Source: Cryobacterium breve (lineage in GTDB: Bacteria > Actinomycetota > Actinomycetes > Actinomycetales > Microbacteriaceae). Taken from it: a DNA stretch of 64,000 nt. The translations under genes were made by a program, and so were the position numbers. The notes beneath the pieces are model-generated. The model searched no databases. It was not told the origin of the DNA and worked only from the letters and a program-made list of their open reading frames with translations. The stretch lies in contig NZ_CP075584.1 of NCBI RefSeq assembly GCF_027594785.1, positions 2,046,001 through 2,110,000 of the forward strand. Direction: 5' to 3'. Shown piece by piece: positions 45,554 through 55,588 of the stretch (position 1 is the first letter of the stretch; each line of letters opens with the position of its first letter).

Positions 45554-45620
45554 CACTGATGGTGACCATCGGGATTCGACGACGGCCGGGCCAGTGCACA
45601 GGCACCCGACCCGACCGCGT

Positions 45621-45767
45621 TCGTATCCGGCACATTTGTAGCCGATGTATTCGTGCCCGGTACATTCGTAGTCGACTCATGCGCTGTCGACTCATGCACT
45701 GTCGACCCATTCGCTGCCGGCTCATTTGGTGTCAACTCATTTGGTGTCGACTTTGCAGTCAACTCAT
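45621..45767. repeat. 15-bp minisatellite
   Basis: About ten units of 15 bp with consensus near TCGNTGNCGACTCAT, one unit shortened to 12 bp, so unit lengths stay multiples of three. It runs into the stop codon of the small protein gene at 45764. In one minus-strand frame it would read as pentapeptides of the type STAHE. Confidence 0.75.
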
Positions 45768-46276
45768 TCGTTGACGAGGACAGGGACGCCGATCGACACA
45801 GCCACGGCCCGACCGGACACGTCCGCGGGCACCGCGATTGTGAACTCCTGACGTTCCACGGGCGGACCGGTGTGGGTGGTGTCCTCGCTCAGGTGGTGGA
45901 CGAAACGACCGTTGCCGACCAGGACACCATCGGCGTCATAGAACCCGGCCGGCACCTCGAGGTCGAGCACGTCGCTCACGTCGCTTGTCACGCGCACGGC
46001 ACCCGAGACCGAACCCCCGTCAAAGGCGAGGTCCTCCAGCACGAACCGGTCGTCGAACGGACCGGCCGCCGCGACGATCGCACCCGGGCTCGGGTGCACC
46101 CGGCCCAGGCTCTCCAGTTCAGGGGCCCCGGTCGAGGGCGCCAGTCCCGCAGACGTCGCCTGCGGAGTGAACTGCGTCGCAGGTCCCTCCGCCGCAGCGG
46201 CCGTTCGCTCGTCTCCATGGGTGCCGGTCGTCGCCGAGTACACGGCGATACCGATGACCGCGAAGACGGCCACCAC
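45764..46276 (-). CDS. Membrane-anchored or secreted protein of unknown function
   Basis: 170 residues. A hydrophobic N-terminal helix (VAVFAVIGIAVYSA) with no leading charged residues, then a Thr/Ala-rich stretch and a beta-rich domain of the DUF4352/Ig-like kind (DLAFDGGSVSGAVRVTSDVSDVLDLEVPAGFYDADGVLVG). The GTG at 46276 lies 2 nt after the hybrid kinase stop, so the two are probably translated together. It could be an extracytoplasmic partner of the kinase. The stop codon falls inside the minisatellite. Confidence 0.65.
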   Translation of the reverse strand: MVAVFAVIGIAVYSATTGTHGDERTAAAAEGPATQFTPQATSAGLAPSTGAPELESLGRVHPSPGAIVAAAGPFDDRFVLEDLAFDGGSVSGAVRVTSDVSDVLDLEVPAGFYDADGVLVGNGRFVHHLSEDTTHTGPPVERQEFTIAVPADVSGRAVAVSIGVPVLVNE

Positions 46277-46278
46277 GC

Positions 46279-49200
46279 TCAGCGCCGCGACGATTGACGA
46301 CCGCTCGCGGTCAGGAAATCAACGGGATGCTGCCCGACGAGCAGCAGGGTCACCCCGCGTCGAGCGTAGCGGCGAGGGTGGGGCACGAGTACCGCCGTCA
46401 CCTCGGCGATGGCGGCCTCCAGCCTGGCCAGGTGATCCTCCGTGATGCGTCCGCCCTCGTTGGCGCAGGCTTCGATCTCACCGCACACCCCCGCCAGCGA
46501 GCTGGCCCCGATCGTGGCGCTGCTCCCGCGCAGCCGGTGGGCGATGAACGCGGCCTGCACCAGGTTGCCGCGGTCGAGCTCGGCCTGGAGGGCCGCGACG
46601 TGGCCGCCGCTTTCGTCGAGGAAGTGTTGCAACAGAACGGCCTTGGTCTCGGCGCCCATCTCGTCGAGGTAGCCGAACAACTCGGGGTCGAGCACCGGGA
46701 CTTTCTCTGCCGCCAGCTTCGCAGGGACGTCGGCTGCGGGTTCCGGCACTGGACTCGGCACCGGAACCGGAACCGATTCATCTTTCGGCTCGCTGAGGGC
46801 ACGCACGGGCACGGACGGAACGGACTGACGCGCCGGAACCCTGGTGGTGAGGGCAAGGGCCTCCACGAGTTCCTCGACCCGGATCGGTTTGCTGAGGTAC
46901 TGGTCCATGCCCGCGTCGGCACAGGCCCGGCGCGCTTCCGCCGTAACACTCGCGGTCAGCGCGATGATCATGGGCTGGCGGATACTGTCGCCCAGTACCC
47001 GGATCAACCGCGTGGCTTCGAGCCCGTCCACGATCGGCATGTGCACGTCCATCAGGACGACGTCGAAGTCGCCGAGTTGGACCGCCTGAACGGCTTCCAG
47101 ACCGTTACTGACGGTGTCCACGCGGTGACCGCCCTTGGCGAGCATCAATTGCGCGACCTTCTGGTTGACGAGGTTGTCCTCCGCGAGGAGGATCCGCAAT
47201 CCGGAAACGGCGTCCGCGCGCGCGGGCGTTTCGGCACCCACAGCGACCTGGCCGGAGAGCACTTCGATGACGACGCGTTGCAGTTGCGCGCTGCGCACCG
47301 GCTTCGTCAGGACCGCGGCGAACGGCGCCTTGCGCGCCTTGCTCAGTGTCGCGCTCATGCTCGTGAGCAGGATCATCGGGGTGTCCTGCCATCCCGGGAG
47401 GTCCTGAAGCACCCGCGCGACCGCGGCGCCGTCCATCCCCGGCAGCTGCATGTCGAGGATCGCGATATCGGGAACCGGGCCGTTCCGGGCGTCCGCGATC
47501 ATCTCAGCGGATGTCGCCGTCACGGTACATGTCATCCCCCACCGGGAGAGCTGACCGGACAGAATCCGACGGTTGGCCTCGTTGTCGTCCACCATCAGGG
47601 CGCGGAGACCAGAAAGCGAGATCGTTTCAGTCACGCGACGCTCCGGAGACGGGCTTTCCCGCCAGGCGATGGTGAATGCGAAGGTCGAGCCCACCCCGAC
47701 CGTGCTCGTCACCTCGATCCGGCCCCCCATGATCTCCACCAGCGCCTGACTGATCGCCAAACCCAGACCCGAACCGCCATACACCCGCGTCGTCGACGCA
47801 TCCACCTGACTGAACGACTGGAACAACCGCGGCATCCGATCCTCCGGAATCCCGATCCCGGTATCCGACACCAGGAACCTGAGCGCCACCACCCCAGATT
47901 CCCCCGACCCACCGGGCACCACCTGCGTCGCCGGCTCGATCCGCACCATGATCGTGCCCGACTCCGTGAACTTCACCGCATTACCCACCAGATTCACCAG
48001 AACCTGCCGCAACCGCGTCACATCCCCGCTCACCCACGACGGACACCCATCCGCAAAATCACACAACAACGTCAAACCCTTTTTATCGGCCGCGACCGCC
48101 AACAAACCCACCGAATCCTCCACCGCCGAAATCAAATCGAACGGACGATCCTCCAACTCCAACCCACCCGACTCGATCTTCGAAAAATCCAGGATGTCAT
48201 TGATCAAATCCAGCAACAGATCCCCACTGCGCCGCACCGTCTCCACATAATCCCGCTGCACCGCATCCAACCGGGTATCCAGCAACAACCCCGTCATCCC
48301 GATCACCGCATTCATCGGCGTGCGAATCTCATGACTCATCGTCGCCAAAAACGCCGACTTCGCCGTCGTCGCCGCCAACGCCGCATCCCGCGCCAACCCC
48401 AGACTCACATTCAACTCCACCTGCCGCACCCGCAACCGATCCGCATCCCGCACCGCAAGCACCAGTCGCACCGCACCGACCAACAGGGTGCAGAACGCGA
48501 CGAAGACGGCAAGCGAGGCGAGCGGCACGAACTCATTCACGACGATCACGCCGAGTGCGCAGATGCTGAAGATCGCCGGCGCGGCAAGCGCGAGCGTTGC
48601 ACTCGCCCGGTCGGGCAGGGCCGAAACGCCCGGGCTCCACGCGGCGACGCCGAGCAGGACGCCGACAACGGGCCACGCAACGTCGACGAGTCCGCCCCGG
48701 ATATAGGTGCCGTTTGCGACGCCGGCCACGAGGAAGGTGTTGGCCAGTGCGAAGCCCAGGAAGGCGGTGACCAGCAGGAGCCATGCCCGGCTCGGGCGCC
48801 GACCGTAGACGGTCAGGGCGCACACCAGCAGGGCGACGAGAATCAGCGGCGAGACCGGATAAGCCAGGCCCAGGATGTCGTCCACGACGATGTCCGAGAC
48901 CGGTCTGAACAGGAGCGCCGCCGCAACGGCCACGAGGCCGAGCCCGGCGATGACACCGTCCAGCCAGACGGTCGCCGACGTCGGGTTGAGCCGTCGCCGC
49001 ATGAGGACGAGCAGGAACGACACCGCGAGCACCAGGAAGAGGGCGAAGAAAATGATGGCCGCCAGCGAAGCCCCATGGGGAACCCGCGGCGGGAAAAGAA
49101 TCGACTCGGCCGTGTCTGCCGCGGCGATGCACAGCATCGCCGCGCCGAGCAACGCCCAGGCGAGTCGTTCGGCCTTCACCAGGACGGCCCGGGTGAACAC

Positions 49201-49485
49201 CAGCCCCGCCACCGCGAATTCGAGCCCGAGGTAGTACGCGTAGTCGACCCAGACCGGACGTTCGGCCGCGACGCTGGTCACCGTGGCCCAGGCGTACGCG
49301 GCGACCCCCAGACTCACCACGACGAAGGCTACGAACACGGGACGAGGCATCACGATCGCGCGGTTCGGCGACGAGGGCGTCTGGTCGAGGTCGGGGCGGT
49401 CAGGTCCCACGTCTGGGGCCTCTCTTCTTGGTCGAACGAGGAAACGGGTAGGGATGTGCACATTCCGGATCGACCAGATTTGCAT
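46279..49485 (-). CDS. Hybrid histidine kinase (TM sensor, HisKA, HATPase, two receivers, Hpt)
   Basis: 1068 residues. Residues ~46-345 form about nine TM helices of an MASE-like sensor. The HisKA site SHEIRTPMN is near residue 383, and HATPase N and G boxes ([25 protein letters not shown]) follow. REC1 has the acceptor in [12 protein letters not shown]2 in [12 protein letters not shown], and both end with the conserved Lys-Pro. A C-terminal Hpt has [11 protein letters not shown]. So a complete four-step phosphorelay lies in one chain. ATG at 49485 with AGGGGGA 6 nt upstream. Residues ~335-600 have strikingly different codon use (G-ending instead of C-ending). Divergent from the glycan locus, which includes a single-domain receiver. 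Confidence 0.92.
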   Translation of the reverse strand: MQIWSIRNVHIPTRFLVRPRREAPDVGPDRPDLDQTPSSPNRAIVMPRPVFVAFVVVSLGVAAYAWATVTSVAAERPVWVDYAYYLGLEFAVAGLVFTRAVLVKAERLAWALLGAAMLCIAAADTAESILFPPRVPHGASLAAIIFFALFLVLAVSFLLVLMRRRLNPTSATVWLDGVIAGLGLVAVAAALLFRPVSDIVVDDILGLAYPVSPLILVALLVCALTVYGRRPSRAWLLLVTAFLGFALANTFLVAGVANGTYIRGGLVDVAWPVVGVLLGVAAWSPGVSALPDRASATLALAAPAIFSICALGVIVVNEFVPLASLAVFVAFCTLLVGAVRLVLAVRDADRLRVRQVELNVSLGLARDAALAATTAKSAFLATMSHEIRTPMNAVIGMTGLLLDTRLDAVQRDYVETVRRSGDLLLDLINDILDFSKIESGGLELEDRPFDLISAVEDSVGLLAVAADKKGLTLLCDFADGCPSWVSGDVTRLRQVLVNLVGNAVKFTESGTIMVRIEPATQVVPGGSGESGVVALRFLVSDTGIGIPEDRMPRLFQSFSQVDASTTRVYGGSGLGLAISQALVEIMGGRIEVTSTVGVGSTFAFTIAWRESPSPERRVTETISLSGLRALMVDDNEANRRILSGQLSRWGMTCTVTATSAEMIADARNGPVPDIAILDMQLPGMDGAAVARVLQDLPGWQDTPMILLTSMSATLSKARKAPFAAVLTKPVRSAQLQRVVIEVLSGQVAVGAETPARADAVSGLRILLAEDNLVNQKVAQLMLAKGGHRVDTVSNGLEAVQAVQLGDFDVVLMDVHMPIVDGLEATRLIRVLGDSIRQPMIIALTASVTAEARRACADAGMDQYLSKPIRVEELVEALALTTRVPARQSVPSVPVRALSEPKDESVPVPVPSPVPEPAADVPAKLAAEKVPVLDPELFGYLDEMGAETKAVLLQHFLDESGGHVAALQAELDRGNLVQAAFIAHRLRGSSATIGASSLAGVCGEIEACANEGGRITEDHLARLEAAIAEVTAVLVPHPRRYARRGVTLLLVGQHPVDFLTASGRQSSRR

Positions 49486-49687
49486 ACAATTCCCCCTGAG
49501 GATACGTCATACTGTGTCTGCACGGTACCCCCGAAGACACCGCGCGAACACAGGAGTAAGTCACGTGGTGCACTGCCCGGTTTCACCTCGAGATGTGCTC
49601 GGTTCCGAGCTCGTAGGGCAGGCAATTGAATGCAACACGGCCGTCGGCGAGCGCCGTTGCGGTTTTCACGATCCACAGGGGGTACGC

Positions 49688-49735
49688 ATGAACCCATACG
49701 CACTGACGCCGGCGGGTCTGGTTCCGCCCCGATGA
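49688..49735 (+). CDS. 15-residue leader peptide of the glycan operon
   Basis: MNPYALTPAGLVPPR, with a good ribosome site (AGGGGG, 7 nt before the ATG). Its TGA overlaps the GT4 glycosyltransferase ATG as ATGA. It is first in a long run of genes that mostly overlap the next by 4 nt. Two adjacent Pro codons near the end could pause ribosomes, so it might tune translation of the operon, but this is inference. Confidence 0.5.
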   Translation: MNPYALTPAGLVPPR

Positions 49736-50919
49736 GCGGGGCATTGCGGGTCGGTGTCGTCACGGCCTTTCCCCCGGGCCGTAACAGCCTGAACGAGTTC
49801 GGCTTCCACCTCGTCAAACACCTCGCCCGGCAGGCCGAGGTCGGCGAGGTTCTGCTGTACGCCGACGTGACGGATGCCGGCACTCCGGCCCCGCTCGACG
49901 GCGTGACGGTGTACCCAAGCTGGACTTTCAACAGCGTGGCGAACATCGTGAGACTCACCCGGACGATCCGACGCACGCGCCCGGACGCCGTGCTGTTCAA
50001 CCTCCAGTTCGCCACGTTCGGGGACAAGCGCATCCCCGGAGCGCTCGGGCTGCTGATCCCCGCCCTGCTGCGATTCTCCCGGGTGCCGACCGTCGTCGTA
50101 CTGCACAACCTCGCGGACAACGTCGACATGCAGGATGCCGGCTTCGCGGGCTCCGCGACGACGGCGCGCCTGATGAAATTCGCGGGACGCATCCTCACCC
50201 GCGCCCTGCTTCGCGCGGACCTGGTGGCGCTGACCATCCCGCGCTACGTCGAATACCTGCAGGAGAGCTACGGCGCGACGAACGCCCTCCTCGCACCGCA
50301 CGGAAGCTTCGAGGAAGTCGCGCTCCCCTCTTTCGGCGTACCGGCCGGACGCCGGCGCATCCTCGCCTTCGGCAAATGGGGCACATACAAGACCGTCGAC
50401 GTGCTCGTCGAGGCATACCAGGAGCTCCTCGAGCGCGGGTACGGAGACCTCGAACTCGTACTCGCGGGCACGGACAGCCCGAATTCCGCCGGCTACATGC
50501 AGTCGGTCGCTGAACGCTTCTCCGACCTGCCTGACCTCGTCTTCACGGGCTATGTCGCCGAGGAGGAGGTGGCGCCGCTGTTCTCCTCGGCGACCGTCGT
50601 CGCCTTCCCCTACACGTCCACGACCGGGAGTTCGGGTGTGCTGCACCAGGCCGGCGAGTATGGCCGCGCCGCCGTGCTGCCCCGCATCGGCGACCTGGTC
50701 GACATCATCGAAGAAGAGGGCTTCCTCGGCGTCTACTTCGAACCGGGTGACGCGACCAGTCTCGCCGACGCTCTCGCTGAGGTGCTCGACCACCCCGAAC
50801 AGCGAGTGTCGCTCGGCCGTCGCAACTTCGCGGCCGCTTCGGGCATCCCGATGTCCGAGGTCGTGCACTGGCACCTGATCCACATCCAGCGCCTGATCGA
50901 CAGGCGGGCCAAGCGGTGA
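49732..50919 (+). CDS. GT4 family glycosyltransferase
   Basis: 395 residues, GT-B fold. The N-terminal half begins LRVGVVTAFPPGRNSLNEFGFHLVKHL with the GT4 glycine/asparagine loop. The C-terminal half has FGKWGTYKTVDVLVEAYQELLERG, LVLAGTD and SGVLHQAGEYGRAAVLPRIGDLVDIIEEE, where GT4 enzymes bind the nucleotide-sugar. The ATG at 49732 overlaps the leader peptide stop, and its own stop overlaps the flippase GTG (GTGA). Donor and acceptor are unknown. Confidence 0.87.
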   Translation: MSGALRVGVVTAFPPGRNSLNEFGFHLVKHLARQAEVGEVLLYADVTDAGTPAPLDGVTVYPSWTFNSVANIVRLTRTIRRTRPDAVLFNLQFATFGDKRIPGALGLLIPALLRFSRVPTVVVLHNLADNVDMQDAGFAGSATTARLMKFAGRILTRALLRADLVALTIPRYVEYLQESYGATNALLAPHGSFEEVALPSFGVPAGRRRILAFGKWGTYKTVDVLVEAYQELLERGYGDLELVLAGTDSPNSAGYMQSVAERFSDLPDLVFTGYVAEEEVAPLFSSATVVAFPYTSTTGSSGVLHQAGEYGRAAVLPRIGDLVDIIEEEGFLGVYFEPGDATSLADALAEVLDHPEQRVSLGRRNFAAASGIPMSEVVHWHLIHIQRLIDRRAKR

Positions 50920-52193
50920 CGGCGGAATCTTCCTCCGCGCGCCCCTCCCTGGTGGGTGGCGGAACCGCTCTTGCAGTGGCCATGATCGTGGCCAACGCCG
51001 GGAACTACGTGCTCAACCTGTTCCTCGGCCGGGTGCTGACCCCAGCAGAGTTCTCGGATGCCAACCTGATGGTGACGCTCATGCTCACCATCACCTCGAT
51101 CGCGCTGTGCCTGCAGCTCGTGGCGGCCCGCTTCGTCGGAATCTATGATGAATCCGGCGAGCCGGCCCGTTCCGACCGGCTCGCACGAACCCTGCGCGGC
51201 TATGCGCTCGGTGCCGGGATCGTGACCGGGTTGGTCCTCGCGGGAGGCAGTGCGCTCTGGTCGCAGGTATTCCACACCGCCTCATTCTGGCCATTCGTCA
51301 TCCTCGGCGCCGGGATGCCGTTCTACCTCGTGCAGTCCGTCGGCCGGGGTGTCATGCAGGGTCGGCTGCGCTTCCCCGGCCTCGCCACGTCCTTCGTGGT
51401 GGAGATGGTTGTGCGTCTCGGCTGTGGCGTGGCCCTCGTCGCTCTCGGCTTCGGCGTCAACGGTGCGACCATCGGCCTGTCGGCGTCGTTCGTCGCCACC
51501 TGGCTCGCCGTGAAGATGCTTGCCAGGACCGGACCAGGACGGACCGGAGCCGCACCCGACCTGGTCACGGTGCGCGGCTACGCGGTCCTGGTGTCGGTGC
51601 TCCTGCTCGGTCAGATCATCGCCAACAACAGCGACGTCCTGGTCGCAAAGGCGTTCTTTTCCCCCGATGCCGCAGGGATTTATGCCGCGATAGCCCTCGT
51701 CGGCCGGGCCGTGTTCTTCCTGGCGTGGTCGGTCGCGACCGTCGTGTTCCCTGTCGTGGCGCGCCGACACGCGAGCGGCGGTGACACCGGGTCCCTGCTG
51801 ACCGGCGGCATCGCGGCCGTCGCCGGCATCGGTGCGGCGTGCACGTTCGGCGCGCTGCTGCTGGGCGGCCCCGTGCTGGGCTTCATCCTCGGCCCGGCCT
51901 ATGGCGACCTTTCTGCGCCCCTCGCCGCATACGCGGGAATGACGACCCTCTTCGCCATCGCGAACCTCGTGGCCAGCCATGAGCTGTCCCAGGGACGCAA
52001 CACCCAGTCCTGGCTCTTGCTCGGCGCTTCTCTCCTGCAGCTCGTGTTGCTGCTCGTCTGGCACGAGTCGACCGCGCAACTGATCACCGTGCAATTCGTG
52101 GCGATGGCGCTCCTGCTCGGCGTGATGGTCGCCCGCAACGTTCTCGCCAGATCTTCCACCCATATTTCCACCGAAGAAGGGCTGCCCAGATGA
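50916..52193 (+). CDS. Wzx-like polysaccharide flippase
   Basis: 425 residues and 12-14 TM helices, of the MOP (MATE/Wzx) superfamily. NYVLNLFLGRVLTPAEFSDANLMVTLM in TM1-2 and the mid helix LGQIIANNSDVLVAKAFFSPDAAGIYAAIALVGRA are typical of polysaccharide/teichoic acid exporters. It would flip a lipid-linked glycan across the membrane. GTG start overlapping the GT4 stop, ATGA overlap with the GT2. Confidence 0.87.
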   Translation: MTAESSSARPSLVGGGTALAVAMIVANAGNYVLNLFLGRVLTPAEFSDANLMVTLMLTITSIALCLQLVAARFVGIYDESGEPARSDRLARTLRGYALGAGIVTGLVLAGGSALWSQVFHTASFWPFVILGAGMPFYLVQSVGRGVMQGRLRFPGLATSFVVEMVVRLGCGVALVALGFGVNGATIGLSASFVATWLAVKMLARTGPGRTGAAPDLVTVRGYAVLVSVLLLGQIIANNSDVLVAKAFFSPDAAGIYAAIALVGRAVFFLAWSVATVVFPVVARRHASGGDTGSLLTGGIAAVAGIGAACTFGALLLGGPVLGFILGPAYGDLSAPLAAYAGMTTLFAIANLVASHELSQGRNTQSWLLLGASLLQLVLLLVWHESTAQLITVQFVAMALLLGVMVARNVLARSSTHISTEEGLPR

Positions 52194-53026
52194 GCGCGGA
52201 AACCGGCACCTACCAGGCATACCGCAAGTGGGTCACCGAGAAGTCGACGGTGCCGCCACGCGTCTCCGTCGTCATCCCGGCATACAACGAGGAGTGGCGG
52301 ATCCTGCCGACCGTCGGCGCGATCGCCACCCACATGTGTTCCCGCGGCGAGCCCTGGGAACTGATCATCGCCGATGACGGCTCAACGGACACGACAGTCT
52401 CCCTCCTCCAGGACCTGCGCTTTCCGAACATGACCGTGCTCGTCGCCGCCAAGAACACGGGCAAGGGTGACGCAGTCCGCCGGGGAATGCTTGCGGCCCG
52501 CGGCGAATTCATCCTGTTCGCGGATGCGGACCAGTCGACGCCGATCGAGCAATTCGACAACCTGATGGAGAAGATCGATGCCGGCTACGACGTCGTCGTC
52601 GGCTCCCGGGCGGCCGCAGGCGCCGCAGTGAGCGGCAAGAGTGCCTTGCGCAAGGTCCTGAGCAAGGGCCTGCACGTGATGGTCTCGGTCGGGTTCGGCA
52701 TCGAGATCGCCGACACGCAGTGCGGCTTCAAGCTCTTCACCGCTCCGGCGGCCCGGGCTCTGTTCAACCTCCAGGTCGTCGACGGCTTCTCCTTCGATCT
52801 GGAAGTGATCTACCTCGCTGGACGCCTCGGGCTGAGCACGGCCGAAGTCCCCGTCGAATGGATCGACGCTCCCGGCTCCACGGTCGACGCCGCCAAGGTG
52901 AGCCTGCAGTTCGTTGCAGACCTCGTCAAGATCAAGGTCCACGACCTGCGCGGCGGGTATACCGTCACCGGCCATTCGCCCGTCTCGCGCGCCTCTTCCC
53001 CCGCATCCGTCGCATCGATCAAATAG
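52190..53026 (+). CDS. GT2 glycosyltransferase, dolichyl-phosphate-sugar synthase type
   Basis: 278 residues, GT-A fold. VSVVIPAYNEEWRILPTV, IIADDGSTD (nucleotide site) and FADADQSTPIEQFDNLME with the DAD metal motif are the landmarks; VVGSRAA and DTQCGFKLFTAPAARALF mark the polyprenyl-phosphate glucose/mannose synthase subgroup. It would charge a lipid carrier used by the GT-C-like protein downstream. ATGA overlap with the flippase. Confidence 0.9.
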   Translation: MSAETGTYQAYRKWVTEKSTVPPRVSVVIPAYNEEWRILPTVGAIATHMCSRGEPWELIIADDGSTDTTVSLLQDLRFPNMTVLVAAKNTGKGDAVRRGMLAARGEFILFADADQSTPIEQFDNLMEKIDAGYDVVVGSRAAAGAAVSGKSALRKVLSKGLHVMVSVGFGIEIADTQCGFKLFTAPAARALFNLQVVDGFSFDLEVIYLAGRLGLSTAEVPVEWIDAPGSTVDAAKVSLQFVADLVKIKVHDLRGGYTVTGHSPVSRASSPASVASIK

Positions 53027-53035
53027 GAAACCACG

Positions 53036-53368
53036 ATGAGAATACGCACCGAATCCGGAATCGGCCACACGACCGTCAGCCTTGCCGGTCGTTTCGACGC
53101 CCACGAGACCGGCGACTTCCGCAATGTCGTCGACCTCCTGATCGGCCCGGCGAACGCAACCCTGCGACTCGACCTCTCGAACGTCGTGTTCGTCGACTCG
53201 AGCGCCCTCGCCGAGTTGTTGCGCTCGCAGAAAGCGGCCAAGGCCGTCGGCGGCGAAGTCATTCTCGTGAACGTCTCAGACCCGGTCCGCATCATTCTCG
53301 AACTGACCGAACTCCAGCAGGTGTTCACCCTGGAGTCCCGGACGGACACGACCACGCCCACATCATGA
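53036..53368 (+). CDS. STAS-domain protein 1 (anti-anti-sigma type)
   Basis: 110 residues, one STAS domain. The phosphorylatable Ser region LDLSNVVFVDSSALAELLRSQK (near residue 56) is the SpoIIAA/RsbV hallmark. It lies 9 nt after the GT2 gene and its stop overlaps the PP2C ATG by 4 nt. It should be the substrate of the kinase at 54763 and the phosphatase at 53365. Confidence 0.88.
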   Translation: MRIRTESGIGHTTVSLAGRFDAHETGDFRNVVDLLIGPANATLRLDLSNVVFVDSSALAELLRSQKAAKAVGGEVILVNVSDPVRIILELTELQQVFTLESRTDTTTPTS

Positions 53369-54766
53369 CGCCGGCTTCCCCCGAAACCCACCTGATCGAG
53401 AGCGACCTCGCCGACGCCGCTCTCGAACGCTTGCTGGTGACGGCCGGGGTCAGCGAAATTCACCGGCCACCCGGTTCCGACTGGACTGTCTCCGGGAACG
53501 CAGGCTCCCCAGGCCATCGACGCCGCCAACGCCATTCGCCATGCGATCCACGGGATCTACTCCGCCCAGGACGATGTCACGGAAGCCCTGATCACAAGTC
53601 AGGATCACCTGATTGCCCTTCGGGCTCTCACCCAGGTGAACCTGAGCACCCTCGGCATGTCCGAGGCGCTTCACGACCTGCTCGACCAGGCCAGGGTGCT
53701 GACAGCGTCTGACCTCGTCGTGATGGTCGATGATCGCCTGGTGCACACCACGGGAGGTCCGCCCTCGGACTCGGACGAGCTCACGGAGGTCATCCGCGAG
53801 GCGACCACGAGTACGGACGATCTGGAGCCGAGACTCGTCGGACAGGGGAAGGCTGTGATCGCTCCCCTGAACGACCAGAGCGGCGGCATCCGCGCGCTCG
53901 CCTTCGTCAGAACGAACGGACCGGTGTACACCACAGGCGACCTGCGCCTGGTCAAGGCGGCTGTTGCCGCCGCCGACATGCGGTTCACTCTCACGCGGCT
54001 GCATCTCCTCGAGATCAAGCGCGCCACTTTCGAGCGCGAGCACCAGGTCGCATCAAGCCTCGCGCAGGCAGTCTTCTCCCAGCCGGCGCCGACCCTGGCG
54101 GGAGTCGAGGTGTTCGCCCACACGGAACCGGCGAGCCTTGCCGGCGGGGACTTCTTCGCCTTCGCGGTCGTCGGGGATGTGCTGTGGTTCACCGTGGGCG
54201 ACGTCGCAGGAAAGGGCCTCCCCGCGGCAATGGTGATGACACGGGCCGTCAGCGCCGCCCGGGTGGCCTTCCTCACCCACGACGCCGACGATCCCGCGGG
54301 GGCGATGCGCGCGATGGGCATCGAACTCTACGACTATCTCGAAGACGTCGGCCTGTTCATCACCGTCGCCCTGGGCGCATACCGGCCCAGCACGGGCGCC
54401 CTCCACGTATGCAATGCCGGCCATTCCCCGGTGATGCTCGTGCTGGGCGGCATCACCCAGCTCATTCCGGCGTCGATGCCACCGCTCGGTGTGTTACCCG
54501 AGCCGCGAGGTCGGACGGTGCGCTTCGACCTGCGGCCGAATGACGCCCTGGTACTCGGTTCCGACGGACTCGCCGAACAGGAGAATGCCCACGGCGTCAT
54601 GCTCGGCTACGACCGTCTGACCGAACTCTGCGTGGAGCTCCCGCAGGAGTCCGCCGAACGGCTCGGACACCATATTCTGGATGCCGTGAAAAAGCACGCA
54701 GATGGAACCCCGCCCTCCGATGACCGCACCCTTGTCATCCTCCGGGCAGTGGAGGGTGTCTCATGA
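53365..54766 (+). CDS. SpoIIE/PP2C-family serine phosphatase (frame break near 53505)
   Basis: About 466 residues. The N-terminal ~50 residues are in frame with the ATG at 53365; one surplus base at GCAGGCTC (53502-53509) shifts the rest, and dropping it gives SGNAAPQAIDAANAI. A GAF-like helical region follows. The PP2C/SpoIIE domain spans residues ~240-460: SLAGGDFF, GDVAGKGLPAAMVM, NAGHSPVMLV, GSDGLAEQEN and DDRTLVIL supply the metal-binding Asp. It would dephosphorylate the STAS protein. The stop overlaps the kinase ATG. Confidence 0.87.
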
Positions 54767-55218
54767 CCGCGTCATCCACTCCGGTCGACCTTGTCATCGA
54801 GGGCACCACCGCGATGGTCCGCAAAATCGGTCCGTGGCTGCACGACGTGCTCGACGATCTCCCCGACCACGAGGCCGGCGCGATCGCCCCACGTCTGGAA
54901 CTTGCTGTGCACGAGGTCGCGATGAACATCATCGATCACGCCGGATTGCCGGTTACCGCGGAGATCCGGTTCAGCGCCGAAATCACCGATTCCGTCGTCG
55001 AGATCCGTGTGACCGATCCCGGGCGGCCGTTCGACCCGACCGGGGTCCGGATCCCGGTCGCCGGGGTCCCCCAGGAACGCGGCTACGGCCTGATGCTCGT
55101 CCGCAAACTCGTCAACGACCTCGGCTACCACCGGTTGGACACCGGCAACCGCTGGACCCTCCGTGTCAACCGCACCCCGCCGGCCGACCACTCGGAAATG
55201 AGCAGCAGCCATGAATAA
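54763..55218 (+). CDS. RsbW/SpoIIAB-like serine kinase
   Basis: 151 residues, a GHKL ATPase. N box with ELAVHEVAMNIIDHA, G1 region RVTDPGRPFDP and G2 ERGYGLMLVRKLVND match the family of anti-sigma/STAS kinases. The ATGA overlap couples it to the phosphatase, and its 3' end overlaps the second STAS gene by 8 nt. No sigma factor is encoded next to it, so its target may be elsewhere or it may act on a STAS protein alone. Confidence 0.87.
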   Translation: MTASSTPVDLVIEGTTAMVRKIGPWLHDVLDDLPDHEAGAIAPRLELAVHEVAMNIIDHAGLPVTAEIRFSAEITDSVVEIRVTDPGRPFDPTGVRIPVAGVPQERGYGLMLVRKLVNDLGYHRLDTGNRWTLRVNRTPPADHSEMSSSHE

Positions 55219-55579
55219 TCCAGACACCTTCCGCGCGTCCCCTCGCAGTGACCTCACCGTCGGCGTCGCGACGCCGGCCAGCGGACTCGCCGTCGTGACG
55301 CTCGTCGGTCGACTCGACGCCGTTGCAGCGCCCGACCTGCGCGCCAGGCTCGACCAGTCGGACGTCGCCGGATGTCCCCAGGTCGTGTTCGACCTCGCTG
55401 CCGTCGATTTCGTGGACAGCGCCGGCCTCGCCGTGCTGGTCTGGCAGCGGCGCACCTGCCGGTCCCGCGCCGGTGACGTCGTGCTCGTGCGCCCGGACTC
55501 CGACCATGCGATGCGGGTATTCCGGCTGACCCAGTTCGACCAGATCTTCCGGATGCTGCCGCAGCAGCAAGACATTTGA
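55211..55579 (+). CDS. STAS-domain protein 2
   Basis: 122 residues, one STAS domain with the VDFVDSAGLAVLVWQRR phosphoacceptor segment. It overlaps the kinase gene by 8 nt. Two STAS proteins with one kinase suggest a branched partner switch: one as anti-anti-sigma, the other perhaps coupling to a different output. Confidence 0.87.
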   Translation: MNNPDTFRASPRSDLTVGVATPASGLAVVTLVGRLDAVAAPDLRARLDQSDVAGCPQVVFDLAAVDFVDSAGLAVLVWQRRTCRSRAGDVVLVRPDSDHAMRVFRLTQFDQIFRMLPQQQDI

Positions 55580-55588
55580 GGCCGCACC

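Noticed and set aside
46294..49629. A 1111-codon open frame antisense to the hybrid kinase
   Set aside because: It is composed largely of Arg, His, Pro and Gln, as expected for the complement of a high-GC gene, and matches no family. The kinase on the other strand is unambiguous.
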